Notes: generated by a model not told the origin, from the sequence alone. 17,051 bases of DNA from Caryophanales bacterium UBA4856 (GCA_002399765.1 DHEG01000013.1:22659-39709); one strand, 5' to 3'. Positions 6,707 to 14,681 are shown, counted from the stretch's first letter. Numbers and translations are program-made.

Positions 6707-7413
6707 GAATCATCCATTAGGCTGGGAGCAGTACCAAGTTTGTCTTGCTGACTCAACCATTCGTTGGGAAGGGAAGAAACTTGGGTTTTGCCTTCGCCAA
6801 ATTGGGTTTCCTCCCCAGCTCGCAACACCAAAGGTTGGTTGATTGAAGAGGTAGGCGCAAGAGCCGCTTCCGCATCGGGTAGGAAGGGGATGTCGCTCGC
6901 TTTGAGAATGCTTTGGATTTCCCTGATGATGGCTATCATGCTGTCGTCCAATTCGCTGTTCTTGGCTCTTATCTTCGCCTTCTTCCGGGCTTTGACTATC
7001 ACGTATATGAGGCCGGGGATTAACAAAAGCAGGAAGAGAAGGAATACGTTGAAGGGATCCATGGGTCGGTAGACGCTCTTTTGGGCTTTTAGCGAATCGT
7101 ATCTTCTCTCAAGTTCCATTACGCGATTCTTATAAGGGAAATCGGCGCGCCTGAAGAAGACCAGCTTTGCCTTGCGCAAGAACGAGGGATCCTTCAATAG
7201 GCCCTTGCGCGTCTTTTTCCTGATGTCATAGAGAACCTGCCAACCCATTCTGGCTCTTTCCGTGATGACGGCGGTAACTTCATCTCCATAAACGATTTCT
7301 TCCTCATATTCGTATTCCGGAGACCTGCTTCCCCTGTCTCCGTTTATGTAATGGTGACCCAAAGAAGCATTTCTTCTGGTGCCACCTTCCTCCCTAGTAC
7401 CTTTTGTTCCCAT
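6697..7413 (-). CDS. Single-pass membrane protein of unknown function
   Basis: I do not recognise this 238-aa protein. The first 35 residues are polar, rich in Gly and Arg, and are followed by the acidic patch EYEYEEE. A mixed basic region (about 52-115) includes KLVFFRRADFPYKNRVMELERRY, which could form a short coil. One strong membrane segment lies at about 121-140 (NVFLLFLLLLIPGLIYVIV), followed by a very basic stop-transfer stretch KARKKAKIRAK, and then a helical and low-complexity cytoplasmic tail. The positive charges after the segment predict the C-terminus inside the cell. AAGGAT lies just before the ATG. It is convergent with prmC, overlapping it by 10 bases, and divergent from dnaX, so it runs against the main direction of this arm. 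Confidence 0.75.
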   Translation of the reverse strand: MGTKGTREEGGTRRNASLGHHYINGDRGSRSPEYEYEEEIVYGDEVTAVITERARMGWQVLYDIRKKTRKGLLKDPSFLRKAKLVFFRRADFPYKNRVMELERRYDSLKAQKSVYRPMDPFNVFLLFLLLLIPGLIYVIVKARKKAKIRAKNSELDDSMIAIIREIQSILKASDIPFLPDAEAALAPTSSINQPLVLRAGEETQFGEGKTQVSSLPNEWLSQQDKLGTAPSLMDDSQK

Positions 7414-7469
7414 AAACTTATCCTTTTTTTATATTTTACGACTTAATTGCTCAACTATGACCTTCTCAC

Positions 7470-7498
7470 TTAGGAAACCTTTCGTTGGCTCTTATAAT
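7470..7498 (+). promoter_or_regulatory. Candidate sigma-A promoter for the dnaX-rsmI operon
   Basis: A perfect TATAAT (7493-7498) lies 30 bases before the dnaX start, preceded after 17 bases by a weak -35, TTAGGA (7470-7475). The gap 7414-7528 is divergent and must also hold the promoter of the minus-strand membrane protein; TAAAAT on the minus strand near 7435 is a possible -10 but has no good partner. The downstream genes to rsmI have gaps of a few bases or overlaps, except for about 58 bases after holB, so this is probably their main promoter. Confidence 0.55.
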
Positions 7499-7528
7499 AT
7501 CCAATAGGGTTTATCAAAAGGGGCACAA

Positions 7529-9259
7529 ATGTCATATCAGGCTCTCTATCGTAAATATAGACCGCAGACTTTCGCTCAGGTCTATGGCCAAAAGGCCATA
7601 AAGCGAACATTGGAGAACGCCCTAAGGGAGGGGAAGATTTCCCATGCCTATCTGTTTTGCGGGCCCAGAGGAACAGGCAAGACCACTATGGCCAGGCTCT
7701 TGGCCAAGGCCTTGAACTGCCGCCAAGGCTTAGGCCAACAATGCTGCAAATGCGATAGCTGCCTTGCCATAGCCAACGGAACCCATCCGGATGTAGTCGA
7801 AATCGATGCCGCCTCAAACTCTCGCGTTGAGGATGTCAGGGATCTGATCTCACAGGTGGATTACCAGCCGATAATGGGGCGCTATAAGGTCTATATCATC
7901 GATGAGGTCCACAACATGTCGGGCTCAGCCTTCAATGCCCTTCTGAAGACCTTGGAGGAGCCCCCTGCCAATGTCGTGTTCATCTTGGCTACCACCGAAC
8001 CCCAAAAGATACTTCCGACCATTCTGTCCCGTGTCCAAAGGTTCGACTTCTCTAAGGTTGACGATGACGATCTCATAGCCAACATGGAGGAGATACTGGG
8101 CAAGGAAAAGGTCGCGTATGAGCCCAAGGCATTGGCCAAGATTGCCCAACTTGCCGATGGCGGCGTTCGCGATGCCCTGTCATTGCTGGACCAGGCCGTT
8201 TCCTATAGCGACGATAAGATAACGGAAAAGGACGTCGAGTCTTTGTTTGGCCTGGTCGATGTCGAAAGCATTTGCTCCTTGGTGTCTTTGGCCCATAAGG
8301 GAGATGTGACCGCCGTTGTATCCAAGGCCCGGGAATGCTACGCCAAGGGAATGGACGTTGTGCGGGCCACCAAGGACATGATAGGGATATACAAAGACGT
8401 CCTCATCCGTGAAGCTGGAGGGGGGAAGGAATTGCTTGAGGAACTCACCGTCAAGCAAGCCGATGCCTTAAAGGAGATCAACTATGGCGAAGCGGAAAAG
8501 GACATCGAGATCCTTACCGGTGCCATCAGGGACTTCCGCTATTCGCAAGACATAATGGATTCATTCGAACTTGCCTTGATACAACTTTCATCCTTCGGGG
8601 TTGCCGTCACGCCAGAAGCCCAGCCTTTGGCTAACACAGTCATAAAGAAAGAAGTGACTGATGCAGAAGAGGTAAAACCCGCAGTCAAGAAGGAGAATAA
8701 AATCTCAATTGAGGGAAGAAAGGTTGTTTTACAATCAAAGCCGACTGATGCTCCGGCCGAATCAACCCAGGCAAAAGGCGAAGCCCTGCCGAAGCGCACC
8801 GTATCCGACAATCAGGTAATAAACATGATGATTCAAGGCGACAAAGGCCTTAAGACCAAGATAATCGATGAGTGGAATGACCTTCATCCCGTGGACCCCT
8901 CCGATTATGTCGGCGTGAGTCTTCTCAAATTGGGTCAGCCGGTCATTGCCAACGACAAGGGGCTGATATTGATAACGTATACCGATAGCGATGCTGATAA
9001 GATAAACACCCCCAAGGCTCAAGATCTGATGGCCAAGGAGATAAAGAACTCCTTCGGCTTCAGCCCCCAGATAGGAGCCATAACGCGCGAGCGCTTTGCC
9101 GTCTTGGTGAACGAATTCAAGGAGAAGATGCAAGCCAACGCCTTGCCCGAAGCAGGTCCCATAAATCTGTTTGAGGAAAAGAAGGACGAAGGTGAGAAGG
9201 CCAAGGGCATGACCAATGCCGCAAAATTCCTGGCGTCTTTGGAAAGTGGAGGTAAGTGA
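7529..9259 (+). CDS. dnaX: DNA polymerase III clamp-loader subunit gamma/tau (DnaX)
   Basis: The 576-aa AAA+ ATPase begins with the DnaX hallmark MSYQALYRKYRPQTFAQVYG. The P-loop GPRGTGKT is at 45-52. A zinc module uses C64, C72 or C73, C75 and C78. Walker B IIDEVH is at 123-128, ALLKTLEEPP at 137-146 and sensor-1 LATTE at 153-157. The arginine-finger motif is SRV at 167-169, where many relatives have SRC. A low-complexity, charged linker (about 375-430) precedes a C-terminal domain that would bind the polymerase in tau. The enzyme drives ATP-dependent opening of the DnaN ring together with the delta-prime subunit encoded by holB downstream. AAGGGG before the ATG is the ribosome site. I saw no obvious slippery A-run that would make a short gamma form. 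Confidence 0.97.
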   Translation: MSYQALYRKYRPQTFAQVYGQKAIKRTLENALREGKISHAYLFCGPRGTGKTTMARLLAKALNCRQGLGQQCCKCDSCLAIANGTHPDVVEIDAASNSRVEDVRDLISQVDYQPIMGRYKVYIIDEVHNMSGSAFNALLKTLEEPPANVVFILATTEPQKILPTILSRVQRFDFSKVDDDDLIANMEEILGKEKVAYEPKALAKIAQLADGGVRDALSLLDQAVSYSDDKITEKDVESLFGLVDVESICSLVSLAHKGDVTAVVSKARECYAKGMDVVRATKDMIGIYKDVLIREAGGGKELLEELTVKQADALKEINYGEAEKDIEILTGAIRDFRYSQDIMDSFELALIQLSSFGVAVTPEAQPLANTVIKKEVTDAEEVKPAVKKENKISIEGRKVVLQSKPTDAPAESTQAKGEALPKRTVSDNQVINMMIQGDKGLKTKIIDEWNDLHPVDPSDYVGVSLLKLGQPVIANDKGLILITYTDSDADKINTPKAQDLMAKEIKNSFGFSPQIGAITRERFAVLVNEFKEKMQANALPEAGPINLFEEKKDEGEKAKGMTNAAKFLASLESGGK

Positions 9260-9260
9260 T

Positions 9261-9641
9261 ATGGCATTTGATGGAAGCGATGGCAATCCGAATAACGAGC
9301 AGATGAATGCTTTGGCTGCAAAGGCCAGGGAACTGCAGGCGCAATTGCAGAAGGAACTCGGCGATGCCGCCGCCAAGGAATACAACTCCATTGTCGATGC
9401 CGGCCAGATAAAGGTGAAGATGACCGGTGACTTCACGGTTCATCAGATCTACATCTCCCCGGATTATCTGAGCACGCATACCACGCAGCAGATATCCGAC
9501 GCCATAACCCTGGCCTTCAACAACTGCAAGCGCGATATAGACAGCGAGAGGCAGGCGATAATAGCCAACTTCCAAGAGCAATCAAACGAAACCGTCTATA
9601 AGATCTTGGGTCAGAAAAACGACGGTGGGAAGGTGAGCTGA
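9261..9641 (+). CDS. ybaB: YbaB/EbfC family nucleoid-associated protein
   Basis: This 126-aa protein starts at the ATG at 9261, one base after the dnaX stop, with GGAGGT at 9248-9253. An earlier in-frame ATG inside dnaX lacks that site. The N-terminal helix is rich in Gln, Leu and Ala (MNALAAKARELQAQLQKEL). The core VDAGQIKVKMTGDFTVHQIYISP and the segment ISDAITLAFNNCKRDI match the family pattern (typically VxVxxxGxxxVxxIxIDP, then LLxDLVxAAxNxA). YbaB proteins are small dimers that bind DNA and sit between dnaX and recR in many bacteria, exactly as here. The N-terminal residues GSDGNPNN are a lineage-specific extension. Confidence 0.93.
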   Translation: MAFDGSDGNPNNEQMNALAAKARELQAQLQKELGDAAAKEYNSIVDAGQIKVKMTGDFTVHQIYISPDYLSTHTTQQISDAITLAFNNCKRDIDSERQAIIANFQEQSNETVYKILGQKNDGGKVS

Positions 9642-9643
9642 AT

Positions 9644-10276
9644 ATGGAGCCACCTGAGACCGTCAAGGATTTAGCCGCCTTCTTCCGCAAACTACCGTCT
9701 ATCGGCAGCAAGACTGCCTATCGTTTGGCCTATGCCTGTCTGGCCTTGCCAAAGGAAGACCTGAAATACTTCGCCGGGGTTTTGGGCAAGGCCTACGAAA
9801 AGGTCCATAATTGCCCGACGTGTGGCCTTTTGATCGATACCAAGGACTGCCCCATATGCCAGGATCCCAAGAGGAAGAAGGGGGTCCTCCTTGTCGTCAC
9901 CGATTCCAAGGATGTCTTGACCATCGAATCGACTAACACCTATGACGGGCTCTACTTTGTACTGAAGGGGACCATTTCGCCTTTGGATCATCGAACCCCG
10001 GAATCGATTGGGATCAATGCTTTGAAGGCCAAGGTAGCAAAAGAGGGGATAAAGGAAGTCATAGTTTGCACCAACAGCGACTTGGAGGGAGAGACCACGG
10101 CTCTTTACATCGCCAATTCCTTCAAGGGCACTGACGTAAAGGTGACAAAGCCTGCTTCGGGATTGCCATCTGGCGCCATCCTCGAATACGCCGATCCCCT
10201 GACTCTCGGAAAGGCGTTGGAAGGCAGGGTCGATATACTTGGTGGCGAGAATGGGAAGGATGGCCAAGATGACTAA
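9644..10276 (+). CDS. recR: Recombination mediator protein RecR
   Basis: The 210-aa product is slightly longer than usual (about 198-200) because of a polar tail. The N-terminal helix-hairpin-helix LPSIGSKTAYRLAY is at 17-30. The zinc finger is C57, C60, C69 and C72 (NCPTCGLLIDTKDCPICQD). The Toprim domain starts with VVTDSKDVLTIE at 84-95, then GLYFVLKGTISPLD. NSDLEGETTALYIA corresponds to the family NPxxEGEATAxYI, and GLPSGAILEYADPLTL and ALEGR close the domain. RecR works with RecO (and RecF) to load RecA at single-strand gaps. The position of the Toprim glutamate is threonine; Bacillus RecR also lacks Glu there, so I do not consider it defective. It lies 2 bases after ybaB, with GGAAGGTGAG as ribosome site. 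Confidence 0.96.
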   Translation: MEPPETVKDLAAFFRKLPSIGSKTAYRLAYACLALPKEDLKYFAGVLGKAYEKVHNCPTCGLLIDTKDCPICQDPKRKKGVLLVVTDSKDVLTIESTNTYDGLYFVLKGTISPLDHRTPESIGINALKAKVAKEGIKEVIVCTNSDLEGETTALYIANSFKGTDVKVTKPASGLPSGAILEYADPLTLGKALEGRVDILGGENGKDGQDD

Positions 10277-10913
10277 GGGAATGTTCGTTTCTTTCGAGGG
10301 CGTTGACGGGAGCGGGAAGACCACGGTGATGAATCGGGTCCTAAGGCTTTTGCAGGAGAAGGGACTTTCGGTGGTTAGCACCAGGGAACCGGGTGGCGAT
10401 CCCATTGCCGAGCAGATAAGGAACGTCATCCTCGATAACAAGTTCACCAACATGGATTCCCGTACGGAGGCCTTGCTCTTTGCGGCCTCCAGACGCCAGC
10501 ATATAGTCGATGTCCTTCTCCCCCTGCTCGACAAGGGCCATCTAGTGCTTTCCGACCGCTTCATCGATTCGTCTTTGGCCTATCAAGGCTATGCCAGAGG
10601 CTTGGGAATAGACAACGTCTTGGCCATAAACGAATTCGCCACCGATGGGCTTTGGCCTGAGGTCACGTACTTTTTAGACGTGAAGCCTATAGACGCCCTT
10701 AAGCGCATGGCCTTAGACAAAGGCCACGAGGAGAACAGGCTGGATGTCGAAAAGCTTTCCTTTCATGCCAAAGTCTATGCGGGCTATGAGTTGTTAGTGA
10801 AGAGATTCCCAAACAGGATAGTGACGATCAACGGCTATCTACCATTCGAAAAGGAATGTGATGTCATAGCGACGGACCTATATAAAAGATGGACGAAAAA
10901 GAATTCGAAGTAA
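10269..10913 (+). CDS. tmk: Thymidylate kinase
   Basis: This 214-aa enzyme phosphorylates dTMP to dTDP on the way to dTTP. The chosen start ATG at 10269 overlaps the recR stop by 8 bases (ATGACTAA) and has GGAAGGA at 10254-10260; an upstream in-frame ATG in recR lacks that spacing. The protein opens with MTKGMFVSFEGVDGSGKTT, the family N-terminus with P-loop. TREPGGDPIAEQIRNVIL follows, then LFAASRRQHI and the substrate-site DRFIDSSLAYQGYARG. The lid region near MALDKGHEENRLD is normal. The last 25 bases overlap holB in another frame, which suggests coupled translation. The tmk-holB order is the usual Bacillota arrangement. Confidence 0.96.
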   Translation: MTKGMFVSFEGVDGSGKTTVMNRVLRLLQEKGLSVVSTREPGGDPIAEQIRNVILDNKFTNMDSRTEALLFAASRRQHIVDVLLPLLDKGHLVLSDRFIDSSLAYQGYARGLGIDNVLAINEFATDGLWPEVTYFLDVKPIDALKRMALDKGHEENRLDVEKLSFHAKVYAGYELLVKRFPNRIVTINGYLPFEKECDVIATDLYKRWTKKNSK

Positions 10914-11857
10914 CGCAACCGAAATTCCATCGCTTCCTTTCCCACGCTTTCAAGCAAGGCCGGGTATCACAGGCCTACATGCTTTACGGTAGTCCCAGGT
11001 GCAACTTCTTGGAGACATCCCATTTCCTGGCCAAATCGCTGTTTTGCCAAAAAGGTGGCTTGGCCTGCGGCACCTGTCAGGAATGCACGCGTTTCGATCA
11101 AAACGTTCATCCTGACTTTCTCGAAGTGGATGGCTTTGGCGGAAACGTAAAGAAGGGAGACATCGAAAACATCAGGGATTTCTTCGCCATGAGTTCGGTA
11201 GAGAATGGCACCAAACGGGGAGCCTACTTGATATCCGAATGTGGCAACATGACCGAAGAGGCTGCCAATTCGCTCCTCAAGTTCCTTGAGGAACCCGCTT
11301 TGGGCATTACGGCAATCCTCACCACTTCCAATATCGAAGGCGTATTGCCGACGCTTGTCTCCCGTTGCGAGACCATTAAGCTGGAGCCGCTCCCCCGAGA
11401 GAAGGTCTTTGCCTACCTTTCAAAGAACCAGGCCCCAGAGCTTTCCTATTTCTTGTCTGACTATTCCGGGGATAAGGAGCGCCTGGACAAGATAGCGAAT
11501 GACGAGGGCTATAGGACTAGCGTTGCCTTGGCAAATGACTTCATCCTGTCTATGGGGCAGGGAAGGCAGGCCGCGGCCTTCACTTTGCTCAACGCTGCCG
11601 CTGCCGATTTACCTGGCTCACAATGCTATAATTGGTTTTACGGGAATGTATCTCGTTTCCTTGGAGATGCAATAGCCCAAACCGGTCTTTTCGGACCGTA
11701 TGGCAACGTGATAAAGGCTTTTGGCCTGAAGCACAAAAGGCTGGCAGGAATGATGGCTACTTTCTTGGCAGAGAGCATCCGCATGTCTGGTGCCAATCTG
11801 TCGTTCACCGGCGTCTTGGCCCAACTGGCACAGATGCTACTACGCAAGGACTTATAG
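10889..11857 (+). CDS. holB: DNA polymerase III clamp-loader subunit delta-prime
   Basis: This 322-aa protein is homologous to DnaX but has lost the P-loop: at residues 34-44 it reads GSPRCNFLETS rather than GxxGxGKT, as expected of the non-ATPase delta-prime. A zinc module uses C53, C60, C63 and C66 (CGTCQECTRFDQNVHPDF). NMTEEAANSLLKFLEEP at 120-136 is the degenerate Walker B region, and the conserved SRC (158-160) supplies the arginine finger to the neighbouring DnaX subunit. The C-terminal third is helical and is the collar region. It overlaps tmk by 25 bases. Similarity to DnaX might cause an automated tool to misname it as gamma/tau; the missing Walker A settles the call. Confidence 0.93.
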   Translation: MDEKEFEVTQPKFHRFLSHAFKQGRVSQAYMLYGSPRCNFLETSHFLAKSLFCQKGGLACGTCQECTRFDQNVHPDFLEVDGFGGNVKKGDIENIRDFFAMSSVENGTKRGAYLISECGNMTEEAANSLLKFLEEPALGITAILTTSNIEGVLPTLVSRCETIKLEPLPREKVFAYLSKNQAPELSYFLSDYSGDKERLDKIANDEGYRTSVALANDFILSMGQGRQAAAFTLLNAAAADLPGSQCYNWFYGNVSRFLGDAIAQTGLFGPYGNVIKAFGLKHKRLAGMMATFLAESIRMSGANLSFTGVLAQLAQMLLRKDL

Positions 11858-11915
11858 AGAAGAGGCCGGAAGATATGTTCGAAGGAGCTAAGGCAACAGG
11901 AGGCATGGGTAATAA

Positions 11916-12440
11916 ATGCTAAATGACGGAAATCCCAATGGCAGTAACAATAGAAACAACGGCAATGGCGGTGAAGGCGAAAGGAAGTCATTCACCAATA
12001 ACAACAATCATCATTCTCGTTGGCATGGGGCCAATAAGCGTTTCGACAACAGGCAGCATGGCGCTGGCGGTAACAACAACCAGCGTTGGAGTGGGAAACC
12101 CCGCAACAACAATCAGCACGGTCGTGGCAATGGCGGCAGTTTCCAAAGACCCGGACCGTTCGGCTTCAAGCCGCGTCCCGCATCGGTTAGGGAGCAGGCT
12201 GAGGCTAATCCCTTTGGCTTTGCCAGCCATAACGTTCCCGATCTGTCCAATGCGCGGGAGGAGATTCTGGAACGTCAGGAGGATGAGTTCAGGAGCCTGG
12301 AGCAAAAAAACGAGAAGGCAGTGAGCCAAAGCCCTAGCACGGCAGCGAAAGCCCCGACTCTTGAGACTGAACCGGTAGCGCCGCAAGCGAAGCTGACGCT
12401 TCCTATCGATACCGACGGCAAGCAAGGTGGAACGAATTAA
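11916..12440 (+). CDS. Asn/Gly-rich low-complexity protein of unknown function
   Basis: The 174-aa product is not one I recognise. Residues 1-75 are almost entirely Asn, Gly, Arg, His, Gln and Trp, with runs such as NNNNHH and repeats of RWHGANKR / RWSGKPR / RPGPFGFKPRP. The middle (about 80-128) is acidic and helical (REEILERQEDEFRSLEQKNEK). The tail is rich in Pro and Ala. The overall picture is a disordered, basic, RNA-binding-like N-terminus joined to a short helix. It occupies the slot between holB and rsmI that holds ricT (PSP1) and yabA in Bacillus. GGAGG at 11899-11903 precedes the ATG by 12 bases, and its end overlaps the rsmI start by 14 bases, which favours real translation. Another frame (11923-12324) is also open, so confidence is moderate. 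Confidence 0.62.
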   Translation: MLNDGNPNGSNNRNNGNGGEGERKSFTNNNNHHSRWHGANKRFDNRQHGAGGNNNQRWSGKPRNNNQHGRGNGGSFQRPGPFGFKPRPASVREQAEANPFGFASHNVPDLSNAREEILERQEDEFRSLEQKNEKAVSQSPSTAAKAPTLETEPVAPQAKLTLPIDTDGKQGGTN

Positions 12441-13290
12441 GGACCTGGCCGATGGCAGCGGAGCCCTAGTCGCCTTGGTCTCCGTACCTATCGGCAATGA
12501 TGGCGACATATCGGAAAGGGCCAAGGAAGTGTTGGCCAAGGCCGACATAGTTTGCTGCGAGGATACCAGGACCACTGGTGCCCTTTTGTCTCGCCTTGGA
12601 ATAAGGGCCCGTAAGCTGATATCGCTGTATTCCCAAATAGAGGGCGTGAAGGCCAAGGAGATTGTCGCCGCCATCAGGGGAACGGACACCCTTTTGGCTT
12701 ATTGCTCCGATGCCGGGACTCCTGGTATATCTGATCCTGGTGCCTTGCTTGCCAAGGAAGCCATCGATGCCGGAATCAGGGTCACGGCCATACCTGGGGC
12801 CTCGGCTGTACTTTCGGCGCTGGTCATATCCGGATTGGACACGGCTGACTTTGTTTTCTATGGCTTTCTTTCGACCAAACGGGAGGCCAGGGAGAAACAA
12901 CTGGAGGAGATGGCCAGCCAAAAGGCGACAATGGTCTTCTATGAGGCACCTTCCAGGGTGCTGGATACCTTGAGGGACATGTTTAAGGCCTTTGGCGATA
13001 GACACTTTGCCCTTCTTAGGGAACTGACCAAGGAACATGAGGAAGCCATAAGGGGAACATTGGGCGAATATGGATATCTCGCGCCGGAATCCATAAAGGG
13101 CGAATGCGTGATAGTGGTCGACGGATTCAAAGGCGACAAGGACAAGGACAGGAAGGAAGTCACAAGGCTCTATGGCCTTTACAAGGAGAATGGCATAAGC
13201 CCCTCCTTGGCGGCAAAGCTCATAAGCAAACAGTTGAATTTGAAGAAGAACGAAGTATATGGCTTTATCAAGGACATAGAAAAAGACTGA
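12427..13290 (+). CDS. rsmI: 16S rRNA (cytidine-1402-2'-O)-methyltransferase RsmI
   Basis: The 287-aa product has the tetrapyrrole-methylase fold of RsmI (YraL/YabC). SVPIGNDGDISERAKEVL at about 19-36 is the family N-terminal motif (typically TPIGNLxDIT). ADIVCCEDTRTTGALLSRLGI follows, then SDAGTPGISDPG, the SAM-site hallmark. VTAIPGASAVLSALVISGL and FYEAPSRVLDTL are also typical. The enzyme 2'-O-methylates C1402 of 16S rRNA in the P-site. The open frame begins at a GTG at 12427 inside the previous ORF. A TTG at 12475, with GGAG upstream, would give a start closer to most relatives, so the N-terminus is uncertain by about 16 residues. The stop codon is part of the terminator stem. Confidence 0.94.
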   Translation: MERIKDLADGSGALVALVSVPIGNDGDISERAKEVLAKADIVCCEDTRTTGALLSRLGIRARKLISLYSQIEGVKAKEIVAAIRGTDTLLAYCSDAGTPGISDPGALLAKEAIDAGIRVTAIPGASAVLSALVISGLDTADFVFYGFLSTKREAREKQLEEMASQKATMVFYEAPSRVLDTLRDMFKAFGDRHFALLRELTKEHEEAIRGTLGEYGYLAPESIKGECVIVVDGFKGDKDKDRKEVTRLYGLYKENGISPSLAAKLISKQLNLKKNEVYGFIKDIEKD

Positions 13291-13316
13291 GCCGTTAAGC
13301 TCAGCCTTTTCGTTTG
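13281..13316. terminator. Bidirectional rho-independent terminator
   Basis: CTGAGC (13287-13292), loop CGTTAA, GCTCAG (13299-13304) form a perfect 6-bp stem. On the plus strand it is followed by CCTTTTCGTTT, ending the dnaX-rsmI transcript. Read on the minus strand the same stem is followed by TCTTTTTC, ending the membrane-protein gene that converges from 13325. Confidence 0.85.
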
Positions 13317-13324
13317 CGATTTGG

Positions 13325-14461
13325 CTACTCCCTAGCCTGATACAAAGGCTTGCTCCCGGAACCTGTACTGGAAGCGGTGGTCTTCATGGTCAACCACATG
13401 GTCCTTAGTATTATCGCCATGATTCCGAATAGGATTCCATAGGAAATGCTGTAGAAGGAAACGGCCATTCCTATTACCGCGCAGGTGAAGGATAGGGTCG
13501 CACCCATCTTCAAACCCTGCCAGGGCGTGCAGTTGTTGTGCAAGAGGTTGCGCCTTCCTAGAGTGACGAGCCATATGGAGAGGCCGGCCAAGATGATTAT
13601 TCCGGCAGTGCAGCCAGAGATTATCCCAAACTCAATCCAGATGGCGTTGTTGCGTTCGCTAAGGTATGAAGTGGTTATGAACGCACCCCATTTTTGATAG
13701 ACCTCGTTTTCGCTCTTGTCGGTGGAGGTGGAGTATTCCGAGGCTTCTAGGTTGGCAGCCAGGTTGTAGGAACCGTTAGCCTCGATTTCCTCCTTGAAGT
13801 TGTCGAAGGTCCCGACGAAGGACTGTGAAGAGGTAGTTGTTGAGGTTGACGATGAGGACGAAGAGGTGCTGGTGTCATCATCGGAGGTTACGGTGAAGGG
13901 ATAGGTATAAAGATAGAACTGGGTGGGGGTGAACAAGATGAATGAACGCGTGGTAGTCATGGAATCGATCAAACTCGTCAAAGTGGTGCTGACTATCGAG
14001 GTGTTGGTCTCGCCAGTCGAGAAGACGTTGAGCAAAACCACTTCGTTGTCATCGCTGACATCGTCGCTGGTGTAGTCGGGGCTATTGGTGTAGTACTTGA
14101 TCTGGGTGGTGTAGTCATCAGTGGCAGTGTCGATCTCGGTCTTCGCATAGAAGTCCGTGGCGGTAAGGGATAGGCCGTCCCCGCCGAGTTCTATCTCGCC
14201 ATCCGAATCCTCGTAAAGATAGAGCTTGGCAAAATCATCATCCTTTGCCAATTGATAGAGACCCAAAGTGACGCCGTTGTCATTAGATGGGGTGATTATC
14301 GTAGTTCCGTCATCGGTATAGCCAGTCGAAAGGACGGGTATAACCATCAGAATGACCGACAAGACGAAGAACATGACCGCCCAATACCAGGGGCGTTTCC
14401 TTCCGTCGATTATCGGTTGGTTGGAGAAAAGGGATAGAGCCAAATATTTCCAAGTGGGCAT
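13325..14461 (-). CDS. Membrane protein with large Ser/Thr/Asp-rich domain, unknown function
   Basis: The open frame can be extended to 14521, but a strong promoter occupies that stretch, so the ATG at 14461 (MPTWKYLALS) is the likely start, giving 378 aa. A membrane segment at about 26-45 follows the motif PIIDGRKRPWYW. About 230 polar residues rich in Asp, Thr and Ser come next, with a linker of nearly unbroken Ser/Thr at about 197-213. Membrane segments follow at about 277-300 and as a closely spaced pair at 315-357, with the basic GRRNLLHNNCTPWQGLK between. The first loop is predicted outside the cell. The layout (one helix, big outer loop, several C-terminal helices) loosely recalls DUF1189-type proteins, but I cannot confirm it. 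It is alone, convergent with rsmI. Confidence 0.8.
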   Translation of the reverse strand: MPTWKYLALSLFSNQPIIDGRKRPWYWAVMFFVLSVILMVIPVLSTGYTDDGTTIITPSNDNGVTLGLYQLAKDDDFAKLYLYEDSDGEIELGGDGLSLTATDFYAKTEIDTATDDYTTQIKYYTNSPDYTSDDVSDDNEVVLLNVFSTGETNTSIVSTTLTSLIDSMTTTRSFILFTPTQFYLYTYPFTVTSDDDTSTSSSSSSTSTTTSSQSFVGTFDNFKEEIEANGSYNLAANLEASEYSTSTDKSENEVYQKWGAFITTSYLSERNNAIWIEFGIISGCTAGIIILAGLSIWLVTLGRRNLLHNNCTPWQGLKMGATLSFTCAVIGMAVSFYSISYGILFGIMAIILRTMWLTMKTTASSTGSGSKPLYQARE

Positions 14462-14492
14462 TCCTATAATGCGTCCTTCAAGCGCTTTGCAT

Positions 14493-14521
14493 ATTATAGG
14501 TATAGGGACTATGGCAATCAA
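14493..14521 (-). promoter_or_regulatory. Sigma-A promoter of the Ser/Thr/Asp-rich membrane protein gene
   Basis: On the minus strand TTGATT (14521-14516), a 17-base spacer and a perfect TATAAT (14498-14493) form a near-consensus promoter. Transcription should start about 25 bases before the ATG at 14461. This places the longer open frame's ATG at 14521 inside the -35 box and rules it out. Confidence 0.75.
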
Positions 14522-14681
14522 GGAATGAGGAAATTGGCTTAGTCAATACTGTTTCCAAACAAAATTATTTGAGCCTTTGGCAAATCGCGAAAACGCAGGG
14601 ATCCGAATGAAGTTGCTTTTAATTATCACTTGTTTGCAATAGACTTTCCAACTTAAAAAAATAAATAAAGTGTTTCATTGC

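Noticed and set aside
9893..9928. Missing Toprim glutamate in RecR (VVTDS instead of VVE)
   Set aside because: RecR of Bacillus also lacks Glu at this place (VVQDP), and the rest of the domain is normal, so it is not a defect.
11923..12324. 133-aa open frame overlapping the N/G-rich ORF in another frame
   Set aside because: Its translation is rich in Thr, Val, Ile and Met, as expected when AAC/AAT/GGC-rich codons are read one base off, and it lacks a ribosome site at its own start. The 11916 frame has better spacing to GGAGG and couples to rsmI.
14462..14521. 20-residue N-terminal extension of the Ser/Thr/Asp-rich membrane protein
   Set aside because: A TTGATT-17-TATAAT promoter occupies the same bases, so this stretch would not be in the mRNA.
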